Part shown: one piece after another, positions 11,431-26,520 of the stretch
Numbering within the stretch: position 1 is the stretch's first letter
Layout of the letters: every line of letters starts with the position of its first letter
NCBI RefSeq assembly: GCF_027744825.2
Contig: NC_071334.1
Span: 65,384,937 to 65,448,936 of the forward strand
Reading direction: 5' to 3'
Length of the DNA stretch: 64,000 nt
From: Synchiropus splendidus
Taxonomy: Eukaryota; Chordata; Actinopteri; Syngnathiformes; Callionymidae
Notes under the pieces: model-generated
Databases searched by the model: none
What the model saw: the letters and a program-made list of their open reading frames with translations, nothing else
What the model was told of the DNA's origin: nothing
Made by a program: the position numbers and the translations under genes

Positions 11431-13189
11431 TCTTGGCAATAAAAACGCTAGTTTTTAATCATTGGAAGTAAATCTCGCTCCAATCTGCAGCCATGCTCAT
11501 CTACTCTGTCCTTCAAAATGTCTGCACGACATATGTGGATTCTTCTTTTGCGAATCTTACGCTTAAAAAAAAAAAAAAAAAATTCAAAAACAATAATGTG
11601 ATTATAATGATAAACGTGATCATTTCAGTAATGATAATGACATTTGCGCCTTGGCGGAGGTATGCACTGTCACAATGCTTTTCTACTCATGAGAATGGCT
11701 AATGTCATAATAAGGTGCTCCTGTCTAGTTTGTTCTTCGGAAGTTGAAGATGTATTCCTTGTCAGAGCTCAGTGTTTCAAAGCAATGCAAAATTGGAAGA
11801 CCATTTCAAGAGCACATTTTGATATTTTGAATCAGCGCGTGCTGATATGAATGGGATCAAATAAAACAAGATTTCGCAACTCTCGCTCTGAGGGATTTAA
11901 TGGCCCAGACATGAGATGATTAAGGCTGGCTTACACTTTTCCTTCCCGTTAACAGCCTTGCGCATCTGGCAGGTTTGCGACTACATGACCGCCTGCATTC
12001 AAATAGCAAGGAAGTGAAAAAAACAGAGTGAAGGTAGCAAACCCTCATCCCCCCTTTGCTTACACATTAGCTGAGACACTTTGGTTTCAAAAACAAGCAG
12101 ATGTAAAGGGACAATTGAAGAAAATCTGCAGGTCATAATTTGAACTTTCTTGCCAAAAAATGACCTGTAACAGTTTGGGAATTGCAATACTTGTTTCGCG
12201 CTTGAATGTACTTATACATGTGCGCTATACGTTGCAGTGTGATCCCCTGGAGATTCTTCCTCACACACAAGACATACAGGAGTAAATGAAGAATCATGGT
12301 ACACGGCTCTTGCATTGACAGTATCGTGCTCCCTTCACTTTCTCAGCACCCAAAGCACACAACACGATGTTGTTGCTTCAAACTGTCCCTTCTTAGTGCG
12401 TCGACCAAGGACTATCCTTAGCACTCTTGCTTAAGTGTCCTGCTGATGTCATGATGCTCAGTGACACAGCTCTACATGTACTTTCTTTTTAAACACCTGT
12501 TTATATAAATCCTGCTGTAAAAAGTGAGGTGGGTACATATTGTCTCTTGACAAATGGATTTTTTTAAAATAAATAATTGTCTTCCTGTCGTTCAACTAGC
12601 ACACCCCACATTAATGTAATAAAAATAGAATTTATTAATTCTGATGATGAATTCAATCCGACATCGCCAGCATTTTATTTTTTTCATTATTTTTTATTTA
12701 TTTATTTTTTACAGGAGGTGTGATGAGATATTTAAGATTAAATTGTGACCATATTTTCCATTGAAAGGGGACAAATCATCTTTAAAATCATATTTTACAA
12801 TGATTTTACACCCTTCCGGAACACAGCAATATTTTTCTTTTACCACAAATCTCTCTACATCTTTAAATATTTGCATTAGAGTATATGCACAAGCCCCACG
12901 CATCTAAAACACAAAAACTGCTGTCGGTTCTAGAACCAATTTGAGGCCAGCTTTAGCACAGTAGTAACCTTTTGGTCTCTTGTCCCTTGTTCTATTAAGT
13001 TGCCCTGTCCATTTCTTTTGATGCTCTATATCTTTTGGGAGAACAGGCTTTCATGCTCAATGGCATGATCAGAACATCCAGCCATCACAGAATGGTTTGG
13101 CATCTGTTCTATGACACTGAGTTTGTTCACCTGCACCGAATGGATTCATTGAGAGGATTCATGCGATGTTTCCTGTTCATGCTTATTGC
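11431..13189. other. Unique AT-rich stretch, no gene recognised
   Basis: Contains a poly-A run at 11564-11581 and a TTTATTTATTT-rich patch near 12675-12710. Candidate frames are short and unremarkable. Confidence 0.4.
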
Positions 13190-13449
<260 letters not shown>

Positions 13450-13510
13450 GCTTCAGTTGAGGTTATATAAATCAAAATGGCAAATATTGTTATTCCATTA
13501 AACTGCGATG

Positions 13511-14155
<645 letters not shown>

Positions 14156-14212
<57 letters not shown>
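14156..14212. repeat. (AT)n microsatellite, 57 bases
   Basis: Pure AT dinucleotide run, followed by a short TTTCAATTTCAATTGC direct repeat (14213-14260). Confidence 0.95.
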
Positions 14213-14214
<2 letters not shown>

Positions 14215-14289
14215 CTTTCAATTTCATTTCAATTTCAAATTGCTTTCAATTTCATTTAACAGTTTGCTCACGTTACACGTCACAGCTAG

Positions 14290-14470
14290 GATGATAACTA
14301 CAACAACAAACATGGAGGAATCCCTGAACAAAAGAAAACAAAAGCAGCTGTTTGCTTTTGTTCAGGGATGTTTTTCACGACACAGTGGCCAGGGTTTCCA
14401 CTACTCTGAATGTATTTTAAATTCTTCTAAAATTTAAATTCTTATACAAATATTTTCAAGACATTAATAG
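14290..14470 (+). repeat. Local duplication, copy 2, with hairpin insertion
   Basis: Second copy of the 13291-13449 segment. It carries a perfect 13-bp inverted repeat: CCCTGAACAAAAG (14322-14334) pairs with CTTTTGTTCAGGG (14355-14367). Copy 1 has the right arm in a slightly altered form and no left arm. Confidence 0.85.
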
Positions 14471-14481
14471 CATGTATAATA

Positions 14482-14537
14482 ACATTTTCCAACAGCGTAT
14501 ATATATATATATATATATATACGCTGTTGGAAAATGT
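14482..14537. repeat. Perfect 56-bp palindrome with (AT)11 centre
   Basis: ACATTTTCCAACAGCGT (14482-14498) is followed by 22 bases of alternating AT and then the exact reverse complement ACGCTGTTGGAAAATGT (14521-14537). The AT centre is itself self-complementary, so all 56 bases form one perfect palindrome able to extrude a cruciform. Confidence 0.95.
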
Positions 14538-15186
14538 GTGTTAAGCTCTATTGGTCCTGTACGCAAATGGGTCAGTGACACATGTGGGATCCATTCTTAT
14601 TTACTTTTTTATCAAACTTTTTTCGTATTAAATGGGACTTTGGCTGTGTTCAAATGAATAATTCTGGGCCACGCACTTCAAGACTGCTTCTTGACTTCCT
14701 GACCACAAATAATCCAAGTCATGTATGCTTTACTCAGAAGACATCACATCGAAGAGGAAAAGAATAAATGAGGTGACCTATTTCACCGACTAACTTCTCG
14801 ATTGCCATTAATCTCTTGTATTTTGGCCGGCCAGCAGGAGCCAAGCCCAGCTGTCATCTGGCCAGACACTGGGCATGCCCTAGATACTGCAGTTGATCTG
14901 TCCGTTCCAGGGAATGTGAAGCCCAACCATTTGCATACACACACTTACAGGTGCCTTCTAATCGCAGAGGCCAGGTGAAGTATAAGCACATTCAACCTTT
15001 GGCCTTAATCTTCAGACTGCTGAGAGTGACAGCCCAGTCGAGGACCATGCTTTTGAAGTACTCATACATACTTTACAGACCACGGCTTATTTATTTATTT
15101 TTAATGTATGTTAGCAGGTATCAGTGAATACTGCATAAACTACTGTGAATTATAGTTGTAATCTTAAGGAAATACACAGCTGACAT
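14538..15186. other. Unique stretch, possibly conserved noncoding in 14770-15060
   Basis: Non-repetitive sequence of balanced composition, with CCATTAATCTCTTG, CATTTGCATAC and GGCCTTAATC stretches that look like factor-binding sequence. There is no coding frame. Conservation is inferred from appearance only. Confidence 0.2.
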
Positions 15187-16031
<845 letters not shown>

Positions 16032-16874
16032 TGCAAGAGTTGTAAGAGTATTACGTGAAGTAACACCAAACACCCAATGGATGTGAACAAAAGATTGCTC
16101 TAATGAGTCCATACACAGTTTTCTAAGAACTGTTGAATCTGTGTCATTCAGAGCAAATGACTGCAGTTGTGGTACTTCAAAGCCCGAGGCTGACTTTTGG
16201 GTCACCGCATAAGTGTTAAAGCGCTCAGCATTGAGTGGATGAAAGAAAAAGAGGTCCTTCGTATTCACTAGACTTTTATATTGGCCTGAAGTGAGAGTGG
16301 ATCACCGCTTCACCAGATTATTGATCTTGTCGAATTGCCCAATGTTGGAGACCCTTAAAACCACTTGCATTCTTCTCCCATTGAGCTGTATATTTTTGGA
16401 GCTGCAAGGGGAACCGGAGGAGTTTACATTTGACTACAGCACGTCTGAGGGTAAACGCATGAGTTCAAGTCGATTCTGAATAGTAACCTCACAGAAAAAC
16501 TGGATGATAAACACGCTCCCTTGAGGAAGACTACGGATGTTGGAGTCAGTGATGTCCTTATTGTTTTCTGTTTAGCTTAATCAAATGTCAGCAGCAAAGC
16601 TCGGGGATTTGTCAAACATGGCCTCGGTCTTTGGAATTCCAACAGTGACACAGAAGGATAATCCGCTTGGGTTTATAATTCAAACACATCACCAATTTAA
16701 GTTGTACAGGATATTTGACAATTGAAGTCTCACTGGGTTTGACCTGCATTAAAACACAGTCAGAGTGAACCGGCATCCTGTCCTTTGATGTTAGCATGTT
16801 CTGTTTGATGAGTACCACACCATGGCTACGATACCATAGGCTCCCGGGCCTCGAACTATAGGTGGTGGTGACTG
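16032..16874. other. Unique stretch, nothing recognised
   Basis: Unique sequence between the tetranucleotide array and a foldback half-element. Short chance frames only. Confidence 0.4.
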
Positions 16875-16980
16875 GTTGATGAGGCTTCATGAAACAGTGT
16901 CCTAATTTTCAAAGGCCACTAGATGACACCGTCTGCTGTATTATGTTTGGCTTTGAACAACTAGTTCATTGAAACCTCAC
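16875..16980 (-). mobile_element. Foldback/MITE family, half element
   Basis: Starts GTTGATGAGGCTTCATGAAA and ends TTCATTGAAACCTCAC. It equals the reverse complement of the right half of the full elements at 47641 and 61555, so one half is missing. The outer terminus probably extends about 10-15 bases left. A poly-T run (16984-16998) follows directly. Confidence 0.75.
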
Positions 16981-16998
16981 GGGTTTTTTTTTTTTTTT

Positions 16999-19900
16999 AA
17001 GTCAACTGCACCATTTCATTGGAATATTCCTGGCATTGCCAGCACATTCATTTTTTTTTGTTATTTATGTTCTTTTTTATTCTGCACTCCCTTAGTTTTT
17101 GCTCAGCCAACTTGTCTGCCTCCAGTCATTTTCTTTTATCGTATGGCCATTGTTTCATCGGTTGACACCATTTTCAAATTACTCCAGTGGGATTTGTGAG
17201 CTTGTTATTGAGGACTTGAACTGTGAGAGCATTACTTTTTACTAACACATTTGGGTCCACTGCACCTCAAACTTTAATACAGCCTCATTCTGATGTATTA
17301 AAGTGAAGTTTACTTTTGTGTGCTACGCTGGCGGCGAAGGCAGTCTTCCGTGTTGCTTGTTGACACATTGAGTTTTCATTTGAAGCACATGGTCTGCCTT
17401 CCACAACACATCAGGATACCACATAAAACAAAGACGCAGGTTGGGTTTTGGGTTTAATTCTGCATGTAACAATGCTGTGTATAGCTCCTCAAACGGCCAC
17501 GTGTTTCAGTCACAGTAAGGCGGGCACATTAGGTGTTATTATAAAACAAATGGCATCCAATGTTATTCTGAAAGAGAAGGGAGAGCTTCCTCTTTTTGAA
17601 TTGACTGAAACATGCCAGGCGGAAGGCTGCCTTTGATGTCTGTAGAGGACATGAAAGTCCACGATAGAGACATCACTGTATTACTCCATAAGAGTGAGGA
17701 TGTGTTGAGTCAGGTGTTATTTTCTGTCTTCAGATTGCTGAGCCATCAAAAGCACATTGAAAACTGTTGCAAATGTGCACTGCGGAAGTATTTGATGCTC
17801 TGATAAAGAGAGAAATTTTGCATGTGTCTTCCCAAAAAGCCAGAAGTACAAAGATATCTGCCGGAAAAATCAACACGTATCTCATAAATAGCAAATACAA
17901 AAACAAAAATATAATTTAGAATAAAAAATACAAAGTCTATGGACAAAAACTGGCATGCATCATAACGGTTTTCCTTACACCACAAGCGTAGCTACAATAT
18001 GCAAAAAATGCAGTCAGTTGAAGTTTGGTCGGCCTCCATATGAAACACAAGAGATTAGCTCATTTCCATATTGTTTGATATTGGTCTGATGAAATGTCAA
18101 CAACAAGGTTTTAAGATATTATAAATCTGCCCTGCGACTGAAGACCTTTAACCACAGAATAGCTACGTAGCTTAATCCACTTAAATCATGTTTACTATAC
18201 AAAGTAAACACAGTCCCATGGAAGATTTAGAGAATGGCAGCAACTGAGTAGATGCTTGTTCGCAAATGTCAATATAAAAATCCCAACTGATTCTTTTGTA
18301 TATAATATTTTCAGTCAATTGGCGTCTATTGCAGAAGCTGGACTGACTGACTGGCAAAGTCTCATTGAATAAATCCTGAGCAATGCTTTTGTTTTCTCTA
18401 CTTACTGTCACACACTGTTGGGATAATAGGAGGTGAACTTTCTCAATCAAATCTGAGTTATATTTCACTTTTATGTACTGAAATTTCACTCTCCCTTATT
18501 ATGTTTCCCTTACATTTTGAATCAAGAATACAGTTATTATTTATTTATTTCTCAGTATTCTGAATAGCTTGCGATATTAGTTGCAACAAATACATGCTTC
18601 ATGAGGTGTTGCTTTAAACGCTGGCGGACACGGTTGCTTTTTTATCCGTAGATAGCAATAGCGGCTGGTGGAGACTCTTTGGGCAAATTGGATCTACAAG
18701 ATTACAAACGTGGTGTTCCAGATCAGATTCAAAGCTCTGCGCCGCAGCTTGAAAGGATTGCTGTCAATTATACCCTCCACTATTTCTCAAATCTGTCACC
18801 ATCACTTTCACATGAACAAGAAGAATGAGCAGCATTGGTAGTCGAGCTTTGTTCTTGTCCTGAAAGAACCAAATCAGAATGGAATGTGAGCCCTGGCCAA
18901 CATTGGCGAAATGGAGCTTTGAGCCAGTAGATATTCATCAAGTTAGTCGCAGCCAGTGGCCTCGACGGAGGCTATCTGTAATGATAGAGAGGCATGTAGT
19001 AAAGATGCTTTTTCAGGGTGCACTGCAGAGAGATGCAGTTCCTCCTAGAAGTGACTCAGGAAGGTTTGGGAATTTTGAAATGTGAAATATGCTGAATATT
19101 TTTAAGACCTGTCAGACCTGCTATGTTAAGTAAATGGGTTATTTTCTAATTATTCTGTTGACGTCTCAAAGAAAAACAGACACCATGGGACAGATCACAA
19201 TAACAGAAACAGGTGAACTTTTTTGGATGTATTTACTGAGCGTGTAATTCTACTCTGCTGTGAAAGGTAACGTGTACTGAGTCTTACCACTGTTAAATTG
19301 TTTGTCTTGAGAATAGCAAGCATCTGCATCTCCGTGTGTGTTTTGAATGACCCTTCAACAAGGCAGAAGTTACCATGGCAGGAGAGTGACAAGGTCCCAC
19401 TCTGGACACCATTTGCAAAAGTTGCCGTGCCACTGTATAAACGAAACAGTGCTGGCTCTCCAGCCATTGCTTTGGACTGTCAACTACACATTAAGCCTAG
19501 TGTGCCCGTGCCGCATTGTAAGACATTGTCATGCTAGTAGAATGTTTAGCAAGTTAAATTTAGTTAGTAGGTGGTATAATGTACTGACAAGCAAAAACTG
19601 GATATTTGGTAGGGAAAAAAAGAAAAAGACGAAGAACAAGAAGATAAATAAATATGCTACTGAAGATGAAAATGCTTGCATAAAATATTTCAAAAAGAGT
19701 GATCACTCATAAGATGCGATATAATATCTAACTTCATGTTTACGACTTACTTTTACTGACTTTATGTTAACTGGAACTTCATGTTTGATCAATTTTATGT
19801 TCAGGGTTTCATTGTAAATCAATAAATAGTTGAAGATTATCTTTGCAAGTAGTACATTAAAATTTTAAATTTTAATTGAAGAAAGAATAGCGGCAGTGTA

Positions 19901-22013
19901 ATTTGATCTCATCTCATATGTGTACAAAATAGTTATGTACACAACACAAAAAATTACAAAATATTTATATTCCCATCTATATTGGTGGCCACTCGAAAAG
20001 CTCGGTAAAAGCCGTTGCGTGTTGCAGTTACTGAATTCAGTCTAATTCATGCATAAAATGGTAATTCAAGGAACCTTTCCAGAAAGTTTTGAGGGCCATA
20101 TAAATATCGCCACGGCCCCGGGAACGCACACTACAGGTCTGGTCTAAAGAATATTTCTGACGTCTGCTTGGCTTGTCCAACCAAATGCTTGCGTGAGGAA
20201 TGCTTTATTGGCCACTGCTTGGCCATTCTCCACATTTTAGGAATAGAAACAAAAAAGTGGGATCGATTTGTGACGAATCACAAATGAACTACGTCTTTTT
20301 TTTTTTTTTTTAAATTAGTCTGACAAAATTATCAAGTGATTTAGGTTGAGTGCATGCAAGGGTTTCTACACTTAACGGTGTGAGATTCTGTGTTCGCCCC
20401 ATGTTTTTGGTGCATCGTATGTGAGATTTGGGGCGTGTACTCGCACTTGTGAAGAAGAGAAATTGTGCAAGGTCGCCGCGAGAGCACATGAAGGAGCTGA
20501 GTGTTGTAGTGAGAATGAAGCGTGAGAGAGTGGCTGCCTTTTTAAAATGGAATTACATTCATTCAATGTCACCTGATACACTCTCACTAACTGGCATTGA
20601 CAAGTAGATCACAATCGCTGCACTGGGAAAGAGGGTTTATGTAGTTGCATCATGTACCAAAACCCTTCGGTCTAAAGGGTCTCACCAACCTATTGATGCC
20701 ACGAACCATCAAACACGGTAAAGCTGACTAAAAAAGGTGCGTTTCCAACGATGAATTGTAATTGTATTGTTGTTCGGCCTCTGGCTGAGATTGTCTGAAG
20801 ACCTGGGATTGCTGTAATACTGCACCTTTGTTTAAAAAAATAATAAACAAATACATAAAATCGATTACTGTAGAAAGAAAATTCAATTTAGAAGTCGAGG
20901 AATTCATGTCCCCACTGTGAAAACGCTTGCAAGCCTTCAGAGTGATCATGTCACTGTCCGTTGCTATTCCTAAGGCAACAAAATAACGTGCTGGAGACTT
21001 ATCTTTATTTTTTTTTTTCAGTGAGTTCTCTTTGCAAGACACGGCGTACGCTTTGCTGCAGTGCTATTACTTTACTTCTTCCTTTTGTTCCTTCCATTTC
21101 AGAAGAAAATAACCTTGTCTTAAAAGAGTGTGAATTCGGAAACAATCCACTGTTGCCTTCTCATCCTCAGGAGGAATAATTATCATCTTTTAATGTGACT
21201 TATAACAGCTATTTGTGGCCTCAGAAGAAGCAAAGCAAACAAAACAAAACAAAAAGTATTTATGGAATTGCATAACATAATATTTCATCCGGCTGGGATA
21301 TAAAAGTGCTGCAATGACACCCTGTTACGGTAGTTTAGTTGCTCTTTGTCTGCGTTTTTGTGCATCTACAGACTCTCCCTCTGAGGCTTTTACAATATGT
21401 CATTCAACTACATCTTCCTGTTGCATTATTACACTGTCGCCTTCTCCGCTCCGATCTGGGCTGACTGAAAATAATTTGCATTGTTCCCAATACACTATTG
21501 GTGAGAATAAAAAAGAAGAACACATTTGTTTGCAGAGAAATTATGACCATGCATTGGGAATATACACTGTACATTTGTCAAGAATATTGCACAAAAAGAT
21601 GGTTACTACTGTCATGACATTATTCTGTAATAATCTTAAGTAATAATAAGTGTGTTTCTAGCAAGTAAAAAAAAAAAAAAAATCATAATAAATTGCTGCC
21701 AACGGATACCAAATACTGACAGTCACACAGATAACTTCTCCTCCATCTCCAGTGAAAGGCTGTGGGGGCCTGGGTTATAACCCCAATCCCTCACTCTGAG
21801 CTCAGAGATTGCATTTTTCCGCTATGAAATGGAAAGTGAATGCAGTCTATGAATATTAACCGCAACAGTTAACCAGAAGCATTGACGCAGCTTTATGAGG
21901 CTCAAAGCTAAAAAAGTCCCTGATACAGACCTTAAAACATCACTCTATGCGACAATCCTGTCTCTTGCTTCTCTGCCTAATGTTGTGGGCTTGGGTGCTC
22001 CATTATAAATACA

Positions 22014-22015
<2 letters not shown>
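16999..22015. other. Long unique stretch, no gene or repeat family recognised
   Basis: About 5 kb of AT-rich unique DNA with many short frames (none over 121 codons), none recognisable. Small homopolymers occur at 20296-20311 (T) and 21668-21682 (A). Blocks such as 18600-18900 and 20080-20240 have mixed composition but no identifiable motif set. Confidence 0.4.

Positions 22016-22045
<30 letters not shown>
22016..22045. repeat. (ATT)10 microsatellite
   Basis: A pure ATT trinucleotide run followed by GCTGCTGCTG. Confidence 0.9.
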
Positions 22046-22332
22046 GCTGCTGCTGTGTTTTGTTCGTACACATCTTTGCACAGCTCTTTAACTGCTGTGC
22101 CCCATGTCAATTCTCTCTTTTATATTGAACTCAACTAGTCAATGTTGCCATTTATTATGGTCGATATAATTCATTGAAATTGTAAAACTATTCTTCACGC
22201 TTCAATTCAGTTTTCTGTCATGACTAAGTCCCTAATATCGCCCCCTAGAGGTTCCTCAGAACCAGAATGAAATGAAGTGTGATGCTCGATGAACAACTGC
22301 CAGACACTGTCGCAACTGCTGGTTGACAAATG

Positions 22333-22434
22333 ATACGAGGTTTCTTTGAAACAGTTCAAATCCAAAGATTATGTATCAGAGAGCGCCATCTAGTGGCCTC
22401 TGAGAACCAGGCCAGTGTTTCAAGAAACCTCAAT
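22333..22434 (+). mobile_element. Foldback/MITE family, right half
   Basis: Starts GAGGTTTCTTTGAAACAGTT, contains AAATCCAAAGAT and AGCGCCATCTAGTGGCCTCT, and ends TTTCAAGAAACCTCAAT. These match the central and right parts of the full elements in the same order. The left half is absent. Confidence 0.7.
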
Positions 22435-23795
22435 CTTATCACACCCAAGAACCTCGGCATCAGTCAACTGCATTCACCGCTAGTTTTGCTTGTAAACACG
22501 TCCAAAAAATGTTTATTCTCAGCCCGTATGGTCAACAATCCTTCAGGAGACCAACACCTTGAAATCTTGGGAATTTGTTCACAGCTTAATATTTGAATTA
22601 CAGTTGGTCTACATCATGCCACACACACACATACAGACACACCTACACACACTCATGTTTGCTGGACAAAGTGGGAGCATGACAGACACGCAAAACAACG
22701 CTGGCATCAGAAACATTCACTGTTGAAAGTGGGATACGCTTGCACGAAGCGAGGGAGCCGAGCCAACGCAGATAAATATCTGTGTCCATTGCAGGCTTGC
22801 TTGACCCGCGTCCAGATAGTGGGGCGACCCCATCATGCCGTGCGAAATTACTTGGTTGACCTACTTATCCCGGTGATTCCGCTACAGTGTATATCAGGCT
22901 TCAAATAGCCAAAGGAAAATTCTTTCCAGGTTATGTTTTGATCTGGCAATGCATCTCAAAATCAAATTAGAACACTGAAGGACATTTAAAAAAAACAGGT
23001 TTGCTCAAGAGTCACCGCTGCTTGGATGCACATTATATTATATTATTACAACGATATCATGTCACTGTAGCGTATCTGTGGACCCATGAATGCCATCTTC
23101 TTTAGCCCCACTGTGAGGACATTGGGACGTCCTTAAAGCCACAGTCAATTGACTCTAAAACATAATACCGAGGAAGTCCTGACTGACTGTTATTAAATGA
23201 TGACATCCAGCTGTAAAAGAGAAGTAAACTAACCTTTGAAAATAACCTTTAAGTACAGTAGGACCTTTTCAACTTCCTCTTGCTGTTTCCAATCTATATT
23301 TCAGTGAAATTATGTTTGAGCTTGTGATATGAAGTCTGAAAATATTGGCATCCTTTTCATACATTTTTCTTTTAGTGGATAAAGTAGAAAAATAAATAAA
23401 TAAATGAACAGAATAACTGAAGGCTTCTTCACTCAAGGATGTGTGTGCACTTATGCTGAATCTTGTGGTTGAAGACAAAGACAGTTTGGGGTTGGGAGCA
23501 GTAAATCCTAAGTGTGATTCTATTAGGCACATTTAGTCAAGGAGCAGGTCTTGAACTGGCAGGCTCATAACTCTGATCCCCGCTCCTTAAGATTCCCCAT
23601 TATCATTCTGTTTTACGGACTTCATCTTTGCAGCAGCCATTTCAACTCCCTACTCCAGATGGATTTTGCAAACATTTGAGAAACAAAAAAATGATAAAAT
23701 GTACAAATGAATGCCATTTAATCGATGACCATATGAAAGCGTAGATGTATCTGGATTCCAATTTCCTTTTCCTTCAAGCGAATCGAAACACACGT
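22435..23795. other. Unique stretch, nothing recognised
   Basis: Contains a short CA-rich patch (22622-22660), but no element or gene recognised. Confidence 0.4.
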
Positions 23796-24320
23796 CCACT
23801 GAAGAGACAATGACCACTTTTGACATCTTGTCATTGGATTTACCGCGGCTGCCCTTGAAGTGCCTTAAACCTCGCATTTTTGTGTCGACGTGGGATGTGA
23901 CGTGGTTGATTAGATCCAGCTGTGTCCCACTGCCTCATAAATCAAGCAGACCGCTCCCATCCCACTGGCGCCCAGTGGGGTCCCCACACAGCGTGCTTTT
24001 GAAAGAATGACAGTTGTCATCAGGACACTGTTGCAACATGGCACTTTGTCAACTTTCTCCGGCATTTAAATAAGTTACTTAAAGGGCTGCTCTTCCCCTC
24101 TTGGGGCCGACGCCCAGGCTGTTTGATGGCTGATGCAGCGCCCTGGGAGCAGAATGGATCGGAGGGAAGAGAGAGCTTTTTGCAGGGAGTGACTGTAAGA
24201 GGACAGCAGTGGTAGAAGATGTCCTCTACACAGTGATTAATTTCAGACCCAATATGATTTATGGCTCCACCATGGCTGTTTTGTAGGTCACTTTGGTGCC
24301 ACATCGCTCAAGCTGTGCAA
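23796..24320. promoter_or_regulatory. Candidate conserved noncoding block
   Basis: A balanced-composition, repeat-free stretch with stops in all frames except short ones. It holds homeodomain-type or E-box-like motifs (GTGATTAATTTCAGACC, GGTTGATTAGATCCAGCTG). It stands out from the surrounding AT-rich DNA. Its role as an enhancer is inferred from appearance only. Confidence 0.2.
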
Positions 24321-25990
24321 ACAGAAAGTCGGATATCAGAATTGGTTAACCGTAGAGGGGGCGGTACTTGCAAGCTGACATCAGAACGGTTTTGGGTCTC
24401 TCAGTTGAACAGTCATCAAGTGTTTTCTTGTCATTGTTATTTTTTCTTTCTGTTTTTCTGATGCTACAGAGTGTTAAAACAAAGATCGGACATGACTTAT
24501 ATACTCAACATTTGTTTAACAAATAACAGATTCCTGCTATTTCCGGAGATGTTGATGCTGACCTTGTAGAAACTTCAATTCACAAGTCGTCCAAGCTAAC
24601 AGCTAACATATTCGTAAAGAATGGAAATAAGATAAGAGTTTTTAAGCAGGGAAAGAGGGAAAATATCATTTTCTAGTTGCTGTTTCATTGAACGGAGATT
24701 GGGGGCATTATGTTTGAAGAAAAGAGTGATAACTTCTATGTCAGGACTGCAAAGACGAACCATGAAAAGAGTTTGCTGCAGGCAGATACTCTCTATAGAG
24801 CAATCTATTGTACTGTGCAAAGCATTTTATTAAACTCAAAAAAAAAGAAAAAAAAAAGTAGAGAAAAGCAGTCCCTTGAAGCAACTACTATCCAAGGTCA
24901 TACAGGTTAGATAAATAATGTTTGAAAATTTCAGTCATGGACTTGTTTCTTTGCAAATCTATTAATTTGTGAACTTCTAAAGCTATATATCGCATGATAT
25001 TGGTTCTGTGCTTCTCCCTTCCCCCGAAGGAAGTGATAAATAGTATCTGAAAATAGTATCATTTGTCTATAAAATTATTTTAACATTAAAAAAAAAGAAA
25101 AAAGAAAAAGAGTCATATACATCAACTTACAGTAAAAAATAATTTAATTAAAAAAAAAATCATGTGTGGATGTGCGATTTCACTTCATTCTAGTACTTTA
25201 TTCTAGTAGTTTTGTAATTTATTCATTATTTTTTAAATTTATTTATTTCATTTAATTAATGTATTTAAATTTTTTGTCAAATAAAGGACCAGGACGGACC
25301 AGACTAACTGACTGACACAAGTACAACAAGGAAAAAGGTCAATATGCAGGAGACAAGAGCCATGCAAGACTTGCAGATAACAACGCTTGAACCTGTTGAT
25401 GAAGGGAATTCAATATTTCCTATACTTGACAGACAATATATTTTGAAAGTTATGCAACAATTTAAAGACAACTTACGATACAGGCTTGAAAAAAACAAAG
25501 TGTATTCATTCCTTTTGTCAGAAAATATTAATTTCACAGAAACATTTTCTTTTTTTCCACATAAAAATCGAAGGAACTTTATGATACTTATAAACATATT
25601 CCATGGTATATGTCCTTGACGTGGTCCTTCTTCCTTTTATTCGTGTGCCTTTCAACACTTCCCAACACACATGAAACCCTCCTCCTGAACAGAAAACACT
25701 AATGCAAATGCCACTCTTACGGCTGCCCCACAAGGCATGGCAGCAAACTGTTTGATACTGTGCGTTAGTGATCAACCGTGAGGGTCATTTTTATATCTCG
25801 CACTTTCAGAGAAATATACGCAAAGCAAAAAGGTGCCCATTCATTGTTATTCTTTTTCTCCTTTTGAGGGAGGGAGGTGATTTGAATGTTGCAGTCCAGA
25901 GAAAAAGAAGCGCTGGAGAACAGCAGACATCACAAGGGCCCTCTTTCTCACACTATCTCTATTTTTCTCTTCCTGTTTTTTAGTCCTCTC
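24321..25990. other. Unique AT-rich stretch
   Basis: Has A-rich runs at 24838-24857 and 25088-25110, and a low-complexity TTTATTT patch near 25220-25275. The plus frame 25344-25619 and the overlapping minus frame are unrecognised. Confidence 0.4.
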
Positions 25991-26004
25991 CCAGTTGTCA
26001 CCAC

Positions 26005-26170
26005 AATTAATCAGAACAAGCTAATCATGATCCATGAGGTCTAATCCTCACCAGGGTTCAGAAACTGTCCACTGATTGGTAGCTGGCAAACAACAAATGG
26101 CTGTTAGAAAATCAATACTTTCCAATTAAGTGGCATTTTCTCCCGGGGGACAGGGAAGCTTCGCAGCACT
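26005..26170. promoter_or_regulatory. Candidate conserved noncoding block
   Basis: Short repeat-free stretch with clustered homeodomain-type cores (CACAATTAATCAG, AGCTAATCATGATCC, TTCCAATTAAGTGG). It is not coding. Conservation was not tested. Confidence 0.2.
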
Positions 26171-26520
26171 GTCTGCTGCTGTTTTAAAGACGGGGATTTC
26201 TTTATTGGATTGCACTTACACCGCATGTCCTCCAGAAAATTACTATTAGTGCAAACATAAAAAGCAACAAAAATATCACCTGTGAATTTAGAAAATAAGC
26301 GCCACTCCAGTCAGAGTGAATTGGTACAATTGAGGCCTGAACACTGCTTTAATGTGATGGTTTGAGGAAGCAGTTATTTCTAAGTGGTCGGTTCAGTTGA
26401 GGTTGACTGTATTGATATTTCATCCAGAGCACCACGCATGCTCACGCACACAATATCCGCTGAAATGATCAAGTCTGAATGCCTTTGTTACGGTGAATTG
26501 CACTCCTCCTCCGATATTTG
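26171..26520. other. Unique stretch, nothing recognised
   Basis: Intervening unique sequence between two candidate noncoding blocks. No repeat or coding signal seen. Confidence 0.35.

Noticed and set aside
21740..21810. GGGTTATAACCCC motif as a tRNA or SINE B-box
   Set aside because: No matching A-box, no cloverleaf and no SINE body nearby.
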